Assembly: GCA_905116865.2 (NCBI GenBank)
Contig: CAJHNH020000849.1
Location: 224,147-288,146, forward strand
DNA from: Candidula unifasciata
Taxonomy: Eukaryota > Mollusca > Gastropoda > Stylommatophora > Geomitridae
Reading direction: 5' to 3'
Length of the DNA stretch: 64,000 nt
In this document: piece by piece, positions 24,501-59,164 of the stretch
Layout: each line of letters opens with the position of its first letter
How positions within the stretch are numbered: the stretch's first letter is position 1
Notes under the pieces: model-generated
What the model saw: the letters and a program-made list of their open reading frames with translations, nothing else
The model's database searches: none
What the model was told of the DNA's origin: nothing
Made by a program: the position numbers and the translations under genes

Positions 24501-24884
24501 GCCCTAGTTTGGGATTTAAACTAGACCAACTGTTTTAACAAGCAAGGGAACTAATTACTACACCACAGCAGCTTCAGTAAGAAGCAGGTAAGTGGCAAGA
24601 GACTCGTTTTTCCAGTTGGTCTTTTAGAATCCACATTTTACAAAAGACCTACCACACACATGATAATGATGATGAGGTTATCTTACCTCTTCTTATGTCC
24701 AGCACTCAAGTAGCGTCTGTGCACTGGGGATGAATGATCTAGGTTTTTGTTGTTTTCCCCAAACATGAATGTGTTGTTTGTATTTCCTCAGGATCGACTA
24801 AACAAACTTCACCAGAATATTTCCAAGGAAACTGCCAGAAGAAAATCCATGCTTGATCCGTCCTCCCCGACACACCAGAAATGA
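21584..24884 (+). CDS. SNAPIN: SNAPIN, SNARE-associated protein / BLOC-1 and BORC subunit, complete, 4 exons
   Basis: Exons are 21584-21702, 23188-23234, 23990-24108 and 24792-24884. All introns are GT-AG and the phases (2, 1, 0) join into 125 aa, against 136 in human. The protein is a small coiled-coil subunit shared by BLOC-1 and BORC. It binds SNAP-25 and links vesicles and lysosomes to fusion and transport machinery. Diagnostic blocks are GLVDILKPAVEEID, HSQVELRQQIDSF, LELEPYMKKLNNSRRRV, LVSSILQNVQDRLNKL and SKETARRKSMLD, all aligning without gaps to the vertebrate protein. The start at 21584 is the only in-frame ATG after the TAA at 21545, and the N-terminus is shorter and less Gly/Ala-rich than in mammals. 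Intron 1 carries a foldback MITE cluster, intron 2 a possible LINE fragment and intron 3 a SINE. A poly(A) signal follows at 25026. Confidence 0.96.
21911..22318. mobile_element. Foldback MITE (long inverted repeat) in SNAPIN intron 1
   Basis: The arms 21911-22080 and 22122-22318 are near-perfect inverted repeats (for example 'gaataacggtcctaaattat' against 'ataatttaggaccgttattc', and 'gattggggctaaactagatg' against its complement). The spacer is about 40 bp. There is no coding capacity. Related single-arm sequence is at 53023-53103. Confidence 0.88.
22340..22803. mobile_element. Two further foldback modules of the same family
   Basis: A small hairpin spans 22344-22482 ('ggggcactcttccgaataac' pairing with 'attcggaagagtgcc'). 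A larger one spans 22484-22803 ('ccatattatggccgccaaac' pairing with 'gtttagccaccataatatgg'), and its inside holds more diverged copies of the 21911-22318 arms ('gaagtgcgcaattgac', 'ccctaacagggcc'). Confidence 0.75.
22965..23012. repeat. 17-bp tandem repeat, 3 copies
   Basis: The unit 'ccctcactttcagttga' is repeated three times, 150 bp before SNAPIN exon 2. Confidence 0.85.
23480..23900 (-). pseudogene. Possible LINE C-terminal fragment, minus strand
   Basis: The complement of 23640-23670 reads like the RQSSFFGH(V/F)M block of the family at 20362 and 55700, and the flanks around 23740 ('agctgtccaggtaattct') match 55800-55815 ('ctgtccagggtattct'). It is heavily decayed. Confidence 0.5.
24482..24575 (-). 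mobile_element. tRNA-like SINE head, minus strand, in SNAPIN intron 3
   Basis: The minus strand reads 'gctgctgtggtgtagtaatt' (box A-like), then 'ggtctagtttaaatccc' (degenerate box B). Confidence 0.55.
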
Positions 24885-25025
24885 ACATCCTCACACCTGC
24901 AACCATCATTGATTATCCATCCTGAAGCTCTCCAATTTTGTACTTCTGTATGCATCATTTTTGTGTTCTCATTTATCGCTGACACACAACACAATCAGTA
25001 TATTTCGGTGACATTAAGAGCATTT

Positions 25026-25031
25026 AATAAA
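25026..25031 (+). promoter_or_regulatory. SNAPIN poly(A) signal AATAAA
   Basis: A canonical AATAAA 142 bp after the SNAPIN stop codon, in an AT-rich 3' UTR. Confidence 0.6.
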
Positions 25032-25389
25032 ATCAGGACAACTTGCCTACGCAAAAGTTATAATGGAAACTAAAAGTTTTGTCATGCAAATCTTTAGAAA
25101 AACATTTCTCAGTCTAAGTATTGATTATAGCAGAAAGAATACCATTTCTTGTGTTTTTCTGTCATTTTGCTTTGTTCACAATTTAATTTATTACTGTATT
25201 GTAGATTCTATTTCATTGTGATTGATGTGGGACACATTGCCTCTCTTTTTTAAGCCATTTTATCCTGTGCAGATTTTTTTTTTTACCCATTTGTTACAGG
25301 CACAAATTAAAAAAGAGTTTACACCATATGAATACAGAATATGAAACAAACAATATGATAATGATCACTAAAAAAAACTACACAGAAGT

Positions 25390-26030
25390 AATGTCAATAG
25401 GAAGAAAGAAGCAGAACTTAAATATAGCCTAGAGTACACTTATTAAACAAAATCTGAGTTTAAATATCTGGGAACAACATTCACCGAAGAGAAGAAACTT
25501 GATGAAGAAAGTAATATCTGATGCAGTAAAACAAACCAAGTATTGGGACAGCTAGCCGCGGTCTCTTACAGCATAAGGCAGTCCTAATCAGCACAAAGAA
25601 ACATCTCATACAAAGCATATTCATTCCCATCTTATGCTGCCACTCACAACAAACCAGGAAAGAAAACTAGTAACCATGGCAATGAGATGTCTGAGAAGTG
25701 CAGCAGGAGTGACCAGAAAAGATCAAATCAGGAATGTCAGAGAAGAAGTTGACACAGAAACAGTTTTAACATCAAAAGACAGCACAGCAGATAGTTTGCC
25801 CACTTGGAAAGAATGACTTGTGACACCATACAAGGCATACAAAACAAGAGGAGAGGGATGTAGAGCAAGGGGCACACCAAGAAAAAGAAAAATAACATCA
25901 GAGAAACTCTACAACAGCACAATGTGACTATGGTCGAGGCTGCTGGAAAACCTAGAAGCAGAACCTTACATCTCCATCGGCACCTGAAGCGGTGAAGCGG
26001 GAGAGTAGAAGAACCACAGTAAAGCTGTGA
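25390..26030 (+). pseudogene. LINE C-terminal remnant
   Basis: A FKYLGTTFTEE-like block lies near 25448 and MRCLRSAAGVTRKDQIRN near 25688, matching the families at 18888 and 20600-21060. Multiple stops. Confidence 0.65.
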
Positions 26031-26035
26031 GATGC

Positions 26036-26150
26036 AAGTCCCAACTTTCACTGTCAACAGTTGCATGATGTGTGATTGTTTTCCCTTCAATCCCAACTTT
26101 CACTGTCAACAGTTGCATGATGTGTGATTTTTTCCCCTTCAATCCCAACC
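26036..26150. repeat. Tandem duplication of about 52 bp
   Basis: 'tcccaactttcactgtcaac' with 'agttgcatgatgtgtgattt' occurs twice in succession. Confidence 0.85.
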
Positions 26151-26187
26151 ATTATATTAGGTGGTCTCTTTTAGATAGTGAACGAAC

Positions 26188-26250
26188 GACAAACTTTATT
26201 TTCAAAGGGTTATAAATTGGGCTCGCAGGCCTGTCTTACATTTGACACCC
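26188..26250. repeat. Dispersed repeat end shared with 33774-33830
   Basis: Both places carry 'gacaaa(c/t)tttattttc/taaaggr' then 'aggcc', consistent with the 3' end of a retroelement on the minus strand. Confidence 0.6.
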
Positions 26251-26359
26251 GTCTTTCACACAGCAGTTTTTTTTTTAAAGTCAATAAGCATGTGTTACAT
26301 TCATATGATAATAGAAAACAAAAGAAAACAAAAGCATAGGTGGTAAAATGCATGCACAC

Positions 26360-26810
26360 TCTAGCGCACACACACACATCCACCCACTCACTTAAACATG
26401 CATATATACACACCCACATACTTTCACACACACATTAACACACGCACCCACTCACCCACATACATACCTACCTACCCACACAGACATGCACATTCCACAC
26501 ACATACAGATACATACATGCACACACAGCCACCCACAGAAACAAATGCAGACATACGCGAACAGACCCAAACACACACACAAACCCGCAGACACACAGAC
26601 GTGGACACACATATATGCACAAAAACAAACACACACAAACCCACACAGATACATGCACACAGACACACTCGCAGAAACATGAACACACACACAATCACAG
26701 ACACATACTCACACGCTGATTCTTACGCAGACACAGACACACATAGGCAGACACATACACAGACATTCATAGGCACACACACACGGATACACGCAGACAC
26801 CCATACAAAC
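26360..26810. repeat. CA-rich degenerate microsatellite
   Basis: Imperfect (CA/ACAGACAT) repeats about 450 bp long. The overlapping His/Thr and Cys/Val frames on both strands are artefacts. Confidence 0.9.
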
Positions 26811-26889
26811 AGTGCAGTGACTGCTTGCGCCAATCATATTTAAGGCTTCATTCATTAACTAAATTGTAGATTATGAAAAGATTTTTTGC

Positions 26890-27010
26890 ACTGGAAAGTG
26901 AGACTAAATTTCTTTATTGGAAAGTAAAAATGAATGTCTGTACTGGAAAGTGGGAATGAATGTCTGTACTGGAAAGTGGGAATGAATGTCTGTACTGGGA
27001 AGTGAGAATG
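26890..27010. repeat. 26-bp tandem repeat, about 4 copies
   Basis: The unit 'gtactggaaagtgggaatga' plus 'atgtct' is repeated with decay at both ends. Confidence 0.85.
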
Positions 27011-27712
27011 ATGTCTACAATTCTTGGAGAGAAGAGTGAAAAAGTTTGAATTTCTTGAGCTCTGATAAAGCACTTATTTTCTGATCTGGCAGCTTGTGCA
27101 AAAAAAGCCTTGTTCCAGATTTATTAGTGTTACCTTTCCACCGGGATAAACAGAGCAGACTGAGAGAGAAGGTCATGCTACCTGGGCAACACATGCTCAC
27201 TACAGGACTGTACTGGCATTGTGCTTTTAGAAGGAACTTTATCTGTGGCCTACATTGGCAACTGATACTCGTCATTGCTACAGGCTGTGTTTCCTACACC
27301 TCCTAGAACATAGTTGAACTCAACATCTGGAAAGATGCCAACAAACAATACCTCATCAGGATAGAGAAAAATGTTAATGACCTGCAAAATTGTTTTCTGT
27401 GCTCAAATACACAAACTGGATAGAGAAGATTGTGGCCTTGTCAATTCTTTGTCAACCTAGACACCCGAGAATCCACAAAACTGACACTTTTGATTGCATC
27501 CAGTTTACCAGAAATGTGATTTAACCAACTTTTCTTTCGTGTCATGTTTACAGAACACATAGTTAACACTATAGGTTTTGTATTTGTCTACGCAGAGCTT
27601 AGAAGTCTAGGTATGAATATAGTTACTAAAAAATTGAAAGTTGTGGAGGTTTTCTTGAAAACCAAGTGGTTTATGTAAAGCCATATTCTGTGAGAGTGCA
27701 TTCCCTTTAAAT

Positions 27713-27903
27713 CAGTGGTTCTCAAACTTCCTAATGTGGTGACCCCCAACCATGCTTTTATTTTTGTTATTACCTCATTACTTCAGTGAATATATGTTTT
27801 GCGATGGTCTTTGGTAACCCCTGAGAAAGGGTCATTCGACCCTGGTTGAGGGGGGTCATTCGACCCCTGATAGGGGTCATGACCCACAGGTTGAGAACTG
27901 CTA
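27713..27903. mobile_element. hAT MITE (SPIN/OposCharlie-like), both ends present
   Basis: It starts CAGTGGTTCTCAAAC and ends AGGTTGAGAACTGCT, with the internal 'gtgacccccaacca', 'ttacttcagtgaatatatg' and 'gatggtctttgg' blocks shared with 51021-51207. Flanking 8-mers 'ctttaaat' and 'attgaaat' agree at six of eight positions, consistent with a decayed hAT target duplication. No transposase is present. Confidence 0.85.
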
Positions 27904-28234
27904 ATTGAAATGCTTAACTCTTTTCTTGTTTATTGAGCGCTCTCTTCATGTCTTATATTTTTTAGGGGAAATATTCCAACCCCCCCCCCCCCCCCCCATT
28001 TTTTTTTTTAACTAGATAAATAAATGTTTACGTTTCTTTGTGGTCAGTGTAAAATAGGTGGTTGTTTTAAAGGATTTCTTTAGGCAATATTAAGGGTTCA
28101 GGCCTATTTTGGGGGTCGGGGGGGGGGGGGGCAGTCCTGGAGAAATAGGTTTATATTCACATACTAGGTAGAACAGATTGTGAATGAGGTTTTGCTTTTC
28201 TACACTCACGTATACAAACTAAGTCACAAATATT

Positions 28235-28445
28235 GTGATGGATGTTTCATTTCTAGTTATACATACAGTAAAAGGTTGAGCAGATTGTGATGGATGTTTC
28301 ATTTCTAGTTATACATACAGTAAAAGGTTGAGCAGATTGTGATGGATGTTTCATTTCTAGTTATACATACAGTAAAAGGTTCAGCAGATTGTGATGGATG
28401 TTTCATTTCTAGTTATACATACAGTAAAAGGTTGAGCAGATTGTG
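28235..28445. repeat. 52-bp tandem repeat, 4 copies
   Basis: The unit begins 'gtgatggatgtttcatttct' and ends 'aaaaggttgagcagatt'. Copies are almost identical. Confidence 0.93.
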
Positions 28446-30320
28446 AATGGATGCAGGCCTGCCTGCACTCAAATATATAATTGATGTGACTTCAAATAGC
28501 CAGCCAGCTTTGCTTTCATTTAGTGAAAAGGTAGTGCAAGAGAAATGCAGATATATTTTCTTTTAAAGTCATGTATGTATGAAATTCTGTGTGTCATTCA
28601 GTTCTGAGTTCAACTAATGGATCATTACACTTTTGTCACAAAGTATGACTATCAAGTGCCTTGTCACTAGCGTGGGTGAGCATACTTGACCACGACAGCG
28701 GTGTTCTAGCATCAACCTGAAGTTCTGATGCCAACATCTCGCTGTGCTTTTACACAAGGCTACAAAGAACCTCTCACTGTCTTCTTCTCTTATTATTTGC
28801 ATTAATTGTTGTCAGCTGTCACAGTATGTTCTATTTCTTCTCTTCACTGCTTATACCGTGACCAGACAGAAAGCATAACAATTCATAAATGGAAGGATGT
28901 CTCTTCTATTATAAAGTATATGTTCACGGTTTCATTCAGTATTTTTATGGTAAATTTGTTTTATTGGATTAGTTTTTGCTGGGTTTTTTTTTTTTTGCGG
29001 TCAATTAAACTAATTCAGTGAAAGTTCAGTGTTTGTAATTCATGTCTTTGGTGAAAGAAATTTGTGGTTAACACTTAATATTATTGCTTTATTTGGTAAC
29101 AAATCCACTGATGACAGATTTACCTCATCTGTGTACGTGTGTCCTGGAGGTAACGGTTAGATCAGACTGGACAAAACAAATAGCTCTGACTTTGGCATTT
29201 GCTGAATTCTGTGAACTGCTTACTATTTTCAGTTAAAGAAAAAAAATGATGTTCGCAAAACTCTGGTATGGCATTCATGTAGAGATACGTAGGGGGGTGG
29301 GGAGGTCCCTTGCTCATTGCACTCTGAAATACAGAATCACACATCTAATAAACTGCACTTCTTTTTAGTGAAAATAATTTTAAAAAATAAAGTGCCTAAG
29401 AAGAAGACTGATTCCCCATAATTTGAGACACTGTCACTGAATCTGTCTGAGTTGTTCTTTACGTAACAACTAGGACAGGTAACACTCTCAACAATACATA
29501 CAAATGAGACAACAAGCACACTGAGTGAAAGAATACAAGTGATTTTATTGGAGCCAACAGCACAGACATCTAGTCCACACCTTGTTTTTTTTAAAGCATC
29601 AAGACCTTCCACCAAAAAGAAAATACAAGAAAAATACAAATGAATTAAATATCAACAACTTATACAAAAGGACAATAATATAATCTTCAGTATTGATTAC
29701 CGCTTTAGTAAAGTTTGATAAATCAAAAATAGGAATTGATCAAAAACATTTACTGTTGTAACTCATGGTTGATCCCAAAACAAGGGCAAACATTTTTACT
29801 GATGTGAACTGATAAAACGGGGAATTGCCAAGTTTAATATGCAGAAATTAAGAGAAAATTTTGAACGAGTGAGACATAAAAACCTTGATAAATCTAAAAT
29901 ACACAAGTTCAGAGATGTCAGTGAGGATAAGAAGGACAGTCTGGAACCACTTGGAAGGAACTAAAGTTTCAGCTCTGGAGGAAGCCACAGTCTGTGTCTG
30001 CTGAGACAAACAAGTCTACACGAGGCTTCAACGGTTGCAAGGGAAGATCTTCCAAGAGCAGAGAACTCTCAAGTTTTGGGGTCAACAACAGGTAAAAAAA
30101 ATAACATCATTTTTGAATATTTCTCCTTTTTGATATCAGTCTGATGAAGAAACTTATGAAAAAGTTTCTGCTTTGTTTCCGTCTGTGCAGAATCTTCATT
30201 TCTGTTTGCTGACATTTACAAAATAAATCAACCTGGGACCCAGTATCAATGCGTCTTACCTCATATTCCCGATATGTTACAGGCCTGTAAGGGGACTTTA
30301 ACATATAGCCCTTCTTCAGA
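28446..30320. other. No gene recognised
   Basis: AT-rich sequence without splice-bounded coding blocks or clear repeats. Open frames are short and have no family resemblance. Confidence 0.35.
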
Positions 30321-30324
30321 CTGC

Positions 30325-30425
30325 TACTGGTCCACTGGGATTGAAACTCTGCACTTGCTGCTGAAGATGGGAATAGAGCGCTCATGGGAGTGTCCCCAGT
30401 GCTGTGATGTGGATTTTTAATACCA
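30325..30425 (+). repeat. LINE 3'-end fragment
   Basis: 'cactgggattgaaactctg', 'cttgctgctgaagatggga' and 'gtgctgtgatgtgga' match the 3' end of the RNase H LINE at 12300-12395 and 43975-44065. Confidence 0.7.
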
Positions 30426-30462
30426 CTTTCTACCATGTACCATCAACCAGGCATGTTAAACT

Positions 30463-30625
30463 GATGGCCCGCACACGTTGAAAACATACCTGTGGCCCGC
30501 ACGCCTTGAAAACACACCTGTGGCCCGCACGCCTTGAAAACATACCTGTGGCCCGCACACCTTGAAAACACACCTGTGGCCCGCACGCCTTGAAAACACT
30601 CCTGTGGCAAATTTGCCTTGAAAAC
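30463..30625. repeat. 28-bp tandem repeat, about 6 copies
   Basis: The unit 'gtggcccgcacgccttgaaa' plus 'acayacct' repeats with decay at the 3' end. Confidence 0.92.
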
Positions 30626-30699
30626 ACACCTGTTGTTAAAACATGTGCTTCAAAACAGTTATTTTGTGTGGCAATCAGTGTTATGTGTGGCCATCATGA

Positions 30700-32050
30700 C
30701 AACACAAATATGACCTTCGGGGAATCCTCAGTTTGACATGCCTCCCCTATAGAGCCCACAGTCAGAAGAATGGTCTGCTGTAATGTGTTGATTCAATACT
30801 TTTATTTCAAAGACAATATTTTACGTTTTAAACAGCAAATATTCTTTTCAAAATCATTTCTATACCATTTCTATCATGAATTCAGAACACTGAATTATTT
30901 GTGGCTGAAACACATTAGATGAAGAACTGCAAGTAAAATATTCATTAAAAATCTGCGGTAATTGGAACAAAATCATAAATGATATGTTTAAATTAGGTAA
31001 AATCTAGAATAAAACATAAGAATGCATTGACATGTTTTTGTAAAAAGGAAAGTGAAAATTGGCAGAGTGAAAATAAAAGCACTTTTATCGCATTTTAGGT
31101 TAAAAAGAAAGAAATTAACATCACAAAGTTGTGGATTCGGTGAGATTATACAATACAGGTTTGTCTGCTATTAAAAAAATAAAATTTGAAAAACAATGAT
31201 TCTTATGGTGGCCAAATGACAGCCTGAAGTGGAAAGTAACATCAACACAACAGTATCCACTTTAGGTAGCCCATCAGGAGTTTACCAATTGCAGTTAATT
31301 CTGTACATAAGGTTTTAATGTCTGGTCCCTTGTGTATGTACCACAAGTCTATATAAACACAACATGGCTGATGTCTAGTGTTTGATATCGGTCTAAGTGG
31401 CAACAATGCTTACTGGCAGCCCAGTATTTGATCTGAAAACTAGCAGAGAACTTCGGACATTGTAGACCTAAACATGCAACTGAATTAGTCGAACTATATC
31501 AGATATAAGACAGTTATTTGAATTCTTTCTATACCAACCACTTCACCATATGCTGATAAGATATCCTCAGTATGATCAAATACTTTACGATTCCTTATCT
31601 TATTTAATCAGATTTACCTACTTAATACCAGTAATTCTATCCTTCCTTTTAAAAAAACCTGACACCATGTATTATCAGTCATCCCCTTTATCAGAGAATA
31701 TATGAAGATCTCCTGTCTTATCCCAGGCTAAACAAATCTTTGGATGTTGACCATTATTCCCCTTTATGAATCAAGCCTCTTGTTTCCTGGCTAACAGAGG
31801 TCAAGCCAGTCACCTCTAACCTGACCTAAATGCATGACAGTATGGACCTCTCTGTCCAAAATGGACCTACATTAATACACAGACAGAGGAAATCCTCACA
31901 GATGTGAAATGCAGCTGCTATGGAGCTATACCCTCTTCCTCTAACCCCCTAAAAGCTGAAAGTTCTTCTTCTTTGCATTCAGTTTAGTATGCTCCCATCA
32001 GATCACCAGGTGGGCTGCCTCTAGGAACTCACATGACACTTGCATTTCCT
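30700..32050. other. AT-rich DNA downstream of NPDC1, no gene recognised
   Basis: No splice-bounded frames. It may include distal NPDC1 3' UTR on the minus strand, which cannot be decided from sequence alone. Confidence 0.35.
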
Positions 32051-32059
32051 TCCTGTTCC

Positions 32060-32250
32060 CCACAGCTTGCTCTGCACACTTTGCTCTCAAGGCCAGGTTT
32101 CTCTTTGTAGGTGTAGGTACAGTGGGCAGGCCTGCAGAATGTGCTCAGGTGTTTGTGGTCCTGTCTGACAGGCACACTGTGGGGACTGTACAGTCCTTAT
32201 TTTATGCATGTGGTAGTTGAGCCTGCAATATCTGTTCTTAGAAGAAAAAT
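32060..32250 (-). pseudogene. LINE C-terminal zinc-motif fragment
   Basis: The minus strand reads CRLNYHMHK...SPQCACQTGPQTPEHILQACP, the Cys/His motif (C-x-C...H-x(3-4)-C) found after the RT in CR1/Jockey-like LINEs. Only this tail is present. Confidence 0.65.
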
Positions 32251-32334
32251 GGCTGAAACAGCTGAAAGTTCAAACTCAGCAACATCAAAATTACCAAGAC
32301 AATGTTCTTGGAGATTCTAGAGTGGGGAGCTTTG

Positions 32335-32505
32335 TGACAGACTAAGGTCATGCAGAGATGTGTCCTGGGGTTCTGGCTCTATCTTGCAAGTGTGGGTGTA
32401 GGTATATGACAGACTGAGGTCATGCAGAGATGTGTCCTGGGGTTCTGGCTCTATCTCACAAGTGTGGGTGTAGGTATATGACAGACTGAGGTCATGCAGA
32501 GATAC
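32335..32505. repeat. 72-bp tandem repeat, about 2.3 copies
   Basis: 'gacagactaaggtcatgcag' through 'gtgggtgtaggtatat' repeats at 32336, 32408 and 32480 (partial). Confidence 0.9.
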
Positions 32506-33127
32506 ATATGCCCTGGATGTAGTCTAAAAAAATGGTAGTCTGCACACAACACAGATAACTTCTTCTTCTTCTGCCCTTTTGTTGTAAACAAGACATTTTG
32601 GTTTGTTGTTACTGTAAGCTGTAGGGTGTCTGCCATCTTGTCACATGTTAGTGGATTATGCTGGTGGATTGGCTGCTGCCTGTATTGATGTTTGGTCCCT
32701 GTTTCAGCTTCACAGTACAAGGTGGGATGGAAGAATAACTTGAACACATCATACTCTTCCCTGTTCTTGGCAACAAGGGCGACAAACAAGAGGTTCCAAG
32801 CTTAAAATCTTTTGGTAGACTGTACTGACAATGAGCTGGCTTTGTAGGTCAGTACCATGATAAAATGTTTCAATTACAAATCTGCAAACAAGAGACTGTC
32901 TATAGCGTAAGGGAAGGCAAATCTGATCTTAATAAGACAGTCACATTAACTGACCAAAAATAGTGCGAACTTGTCTGTAAAAGGACTCGATGCAACAAAC
33001 ATCTGTTTTAGGACAAATGGAAGAGATGAGGTGCTCACAGATTTTCAATCTACAACAGGCCTACAACAAAATGGACAAATAATGTGAATAAGAATCCGAG
33101 TGACACAGGCGAGAAACAATGTTGTAA

Positions 33128-33515
33128 GTATAAGCACCAGACAAGTTACAACACAACATCTACACAATACTTACACATAAACACCAGACAAGTTACAACA
33201 CAACATCTACACAATACTTGCACATAAACACCAGACAAGTCATAACACAACACTTATACATAAACACCAGACAAGTCATAACACAACACTTATACATAAA
33301 CACCAGATAAGTTCCAACACAACACAACATTTACACATAAACACTATACATGTCATAAAATAACATTTAGACATAAACATTACACAAGTCCCAACACAAT
33401 ACTTACACATAAACACCAGAGGAGTCACAACACAACACTTACAGATAAATACCAGACAAGTCACAACATTTAAACATAAACACTAGACAAGTCCCAACAC
33501 TTATACATAAACACA
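33128..33515. repeat. Degenerate 30-50 bp tandem array
   Basis: About nine units of 'cataaacaccagacaagt' plus 'cacaacacaacayttacaya', with variable length. Confidence 0.88.
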
Positions 33516-33773
33516 ACCACAACATGTATATTTTTGTTTTTATTCAGAGGAGAGGGAGAGTAACTTTTGCAGATAAAATCCCCATCATCTGTCTCCTGTA
33601 CGTGTCCCATTTCTGTGTATTTGTCATCTTTCATTAGCCTACAACAAAATCATCAATACTGATAGCTTTGCTCATCAGACAACTTCTACCAGATGACATC
33701 AATAGGACACAAAAGCTACAAACATAAGTTTCTGTAACAGTAACACCTTGGAGAAGACTAAAATAGAGAGATA

Positions 33774-33830
33774 ACGACAAATTTTATTTTTAAAGGATTA
33801 CAAACTGGGCACACAGGCCCTTCCAAGCAC
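33774..33830. repeat. Dispersed repeat end shared with 26188-26250
   Basis: 'gacaaattttatttttaaag' and 'actgggcacacaggccc' match the 26.2 kb copy. It lies about 300 bp 3' of the NPDC1 stop on the minus strand. Confidence 0.55.
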
Positions 33831-34127
33831 CTATTTTCCATAGTACCAATGCCTGTTATCAATAATGCATGTTATGCATGAGATAAGTATTATCAAGAAC
33901 TCTTATATAAAAAAGACAGGTAACACATCCTAAACCATTCTAATTACAGGACAGATCAGGGCTCAATAGACAGAGCTTTCTCTCCAGCGAGGATAGCTTT
34001 ACAAGGGAGATGACTCTCACAAGAAAGGTAACTACATGAAAGTCGACTGCTCTTCGGTGACCGATGGCAGAGTTATTCTATCAGTAAACTGAGCACAGGA
34101 TGAGCAGATGTCTGACACCCACTGGCC

Positions 34128-57467
<23,340 letters not shown>

Positions 57468-57544
57468 CTAAAAACAAAGAAAGAGATTTCTTGTCAAATT
57501 ATGAAGCAGCCAAAAGAACTCACAGTCTGGCTTACAGCAGATGG

Positions 57545-59105
57545 GTATACAGATAGGTAAGCAGATAGGTAGGTAAGCAGATAGGTAAGCAATAAGGTAG
57601 CTAAGTAGGTAGACGGGTATGCACGCAAGTATAAAAGAAGTAGGTCAGTCAGTAGGTAGAAAAACAGGTGTCAGTAGGTAGATACACAGGTCAGCTAGTA
57701 GTGTAGGTAGGTGAGTAAGTCAGTCAGTAGGTAGGTGAGTGTCAGTCAGTCAGTAGGTAGGTGAGTAGGTCAGTCAGTAGGTAGGTGAGTAAGTCAGTCA
57801 GTAGGTAGGTGAGTAGGTCAGTCAGTAGGTAGGTGAGTAGGTCAGTCAGTAGGTAGATGAGTAGGTCAGTCAGTAGGTAGGTGAGTAAGTCAGTCAGTAG
57901 GTAGGTGAGTAGGTCAGTCAGTAGGTAGGTGAGTAGGTCAGTCAGTAGGTAGGTGAGTAGGTCAGTCAGTAGGTAGGTGAGTAGGTCAGTCAGTAGGTAG
58001 GTGAGTAAGTCAGTCAGTAGGTAGGAGTAGAGTCAGTAGGTAGATGAGTAGGTCAGTCAGTAGGTAGGTGAGTAGGTCAGTCAGTAGAGAGGTGAGTAGG
58101 TCAGTCAGTAGGTAGATGAGTAGGTCAGTCAGTAGGTAGATGAGTAGGTCAGTCAGTAGGTAGGTGAGTAAGTCAGTCAGTAGGTAGGTGAGTAGGTCAG
58201 TCAGTAGGTAGGTGAGTAGGTCAGTCAGTAGGTAGGTGAGTAGGTCAGTCAGTAGGTAGATGAGTAGGTCAGTCAGTAGGTAGGTGAGTAGGTCAGTCAG
58301 TAGGTAGGTGAGTAGGTCAGTCAGTAGGTAGATGAGTAGGTCAGTCAGTAGGTAGGTGAGTAGGTCAGTCAGTAGGTAGGTGAGTAGGTCAGTCAGTAGG
58401 TAGGTGAGTAGGTCAGTCAGTAGGTAGGTGAGTAGGTCAGTCAGTAGGTCAGGTGGTAGTGAGTAGTCAGTCAGTAGGTAGGTGAGTAGGTCAGTCAGTA
58501 GGTAGGTGAGTAGGTCAGTCAGTAGGTAGATGAGTAGGTCAGTCAGTAGGTAGATGAGTAGGTCAGTCAGTAGGTAGGTGAGTAGGTCAGTCAGTAGGTA
58601 GATGAGTAGGTCAGTCAGTAGGTAGATGAGTAGGTCAGTCAGTAGATAGGTGAGTAGGTCAGTCAGTAGGTAGGTGAGTAGGTAAGTCAGTAGGTAGGTG
58701 AGTAGGTCAGTCAGTAGGTAGGTGAGTAGGTCAGTCAGTAGGTAGATTAGTAGGTCAGTCAGTAGGTAGATGAGTAGGTCAGTCAGTAGGTAGGTGAGTA
58801 GGTCAGTCAGTAGGTAGGTGAGTAGGTCAGTCAGTAGGTAGGTGAGTAGGTCAGTCAGTAGGTAGGTGAGTAGGTCAGTCAGTAGGTAGGTGAGTAGGTC
58901 AGTCAGTAGGTAGGTGAGTAGGTCAGTCAGTAGGTAGATGAGTAGGTCAGTCAGTAGGTAGGTGAGTAGGTCAGTCAGTAGGTAGGTGAGTAGGTCAGTC
59001 AGTAGGTAGGTGAGTAGGTCAGTCAGTAGGTAGGTGAGTAGGTCAGTCAGTAGGTAGGTGAGTAGGTCAGTCAGTAGGTAGGTGAGTAGGTCAGTCAGTA
59101 GTCAG
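57545..59105. repeat. 24-bp satellite, roughly 60 copies
   Basis: The unit 'aggtaggtgagtaggtcagt' plus 'cagt' repeats almost without interruption. Variants ggtaggtgag/ggtagatgag and gtaggtc/gtaagtc alternate, and a few short deletions occur near 58020, 58090 and 58445. The edges (57545-57700 and 59100-59165) are more diverged, as in satellites evolving by unequal exchange. The plus strand is dense in GTGAGT/GTAAGT (splice-donor-like) motifs. It lies just outside the most 5' NPDC1 exon found. Confidence 0.96.
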
Positions 59106-59164
59106 GCAAGCATGCAGGCAGGACAGTATGTCAGTCAGCAGGCAGGCAGACAAACAGGTAGTTA

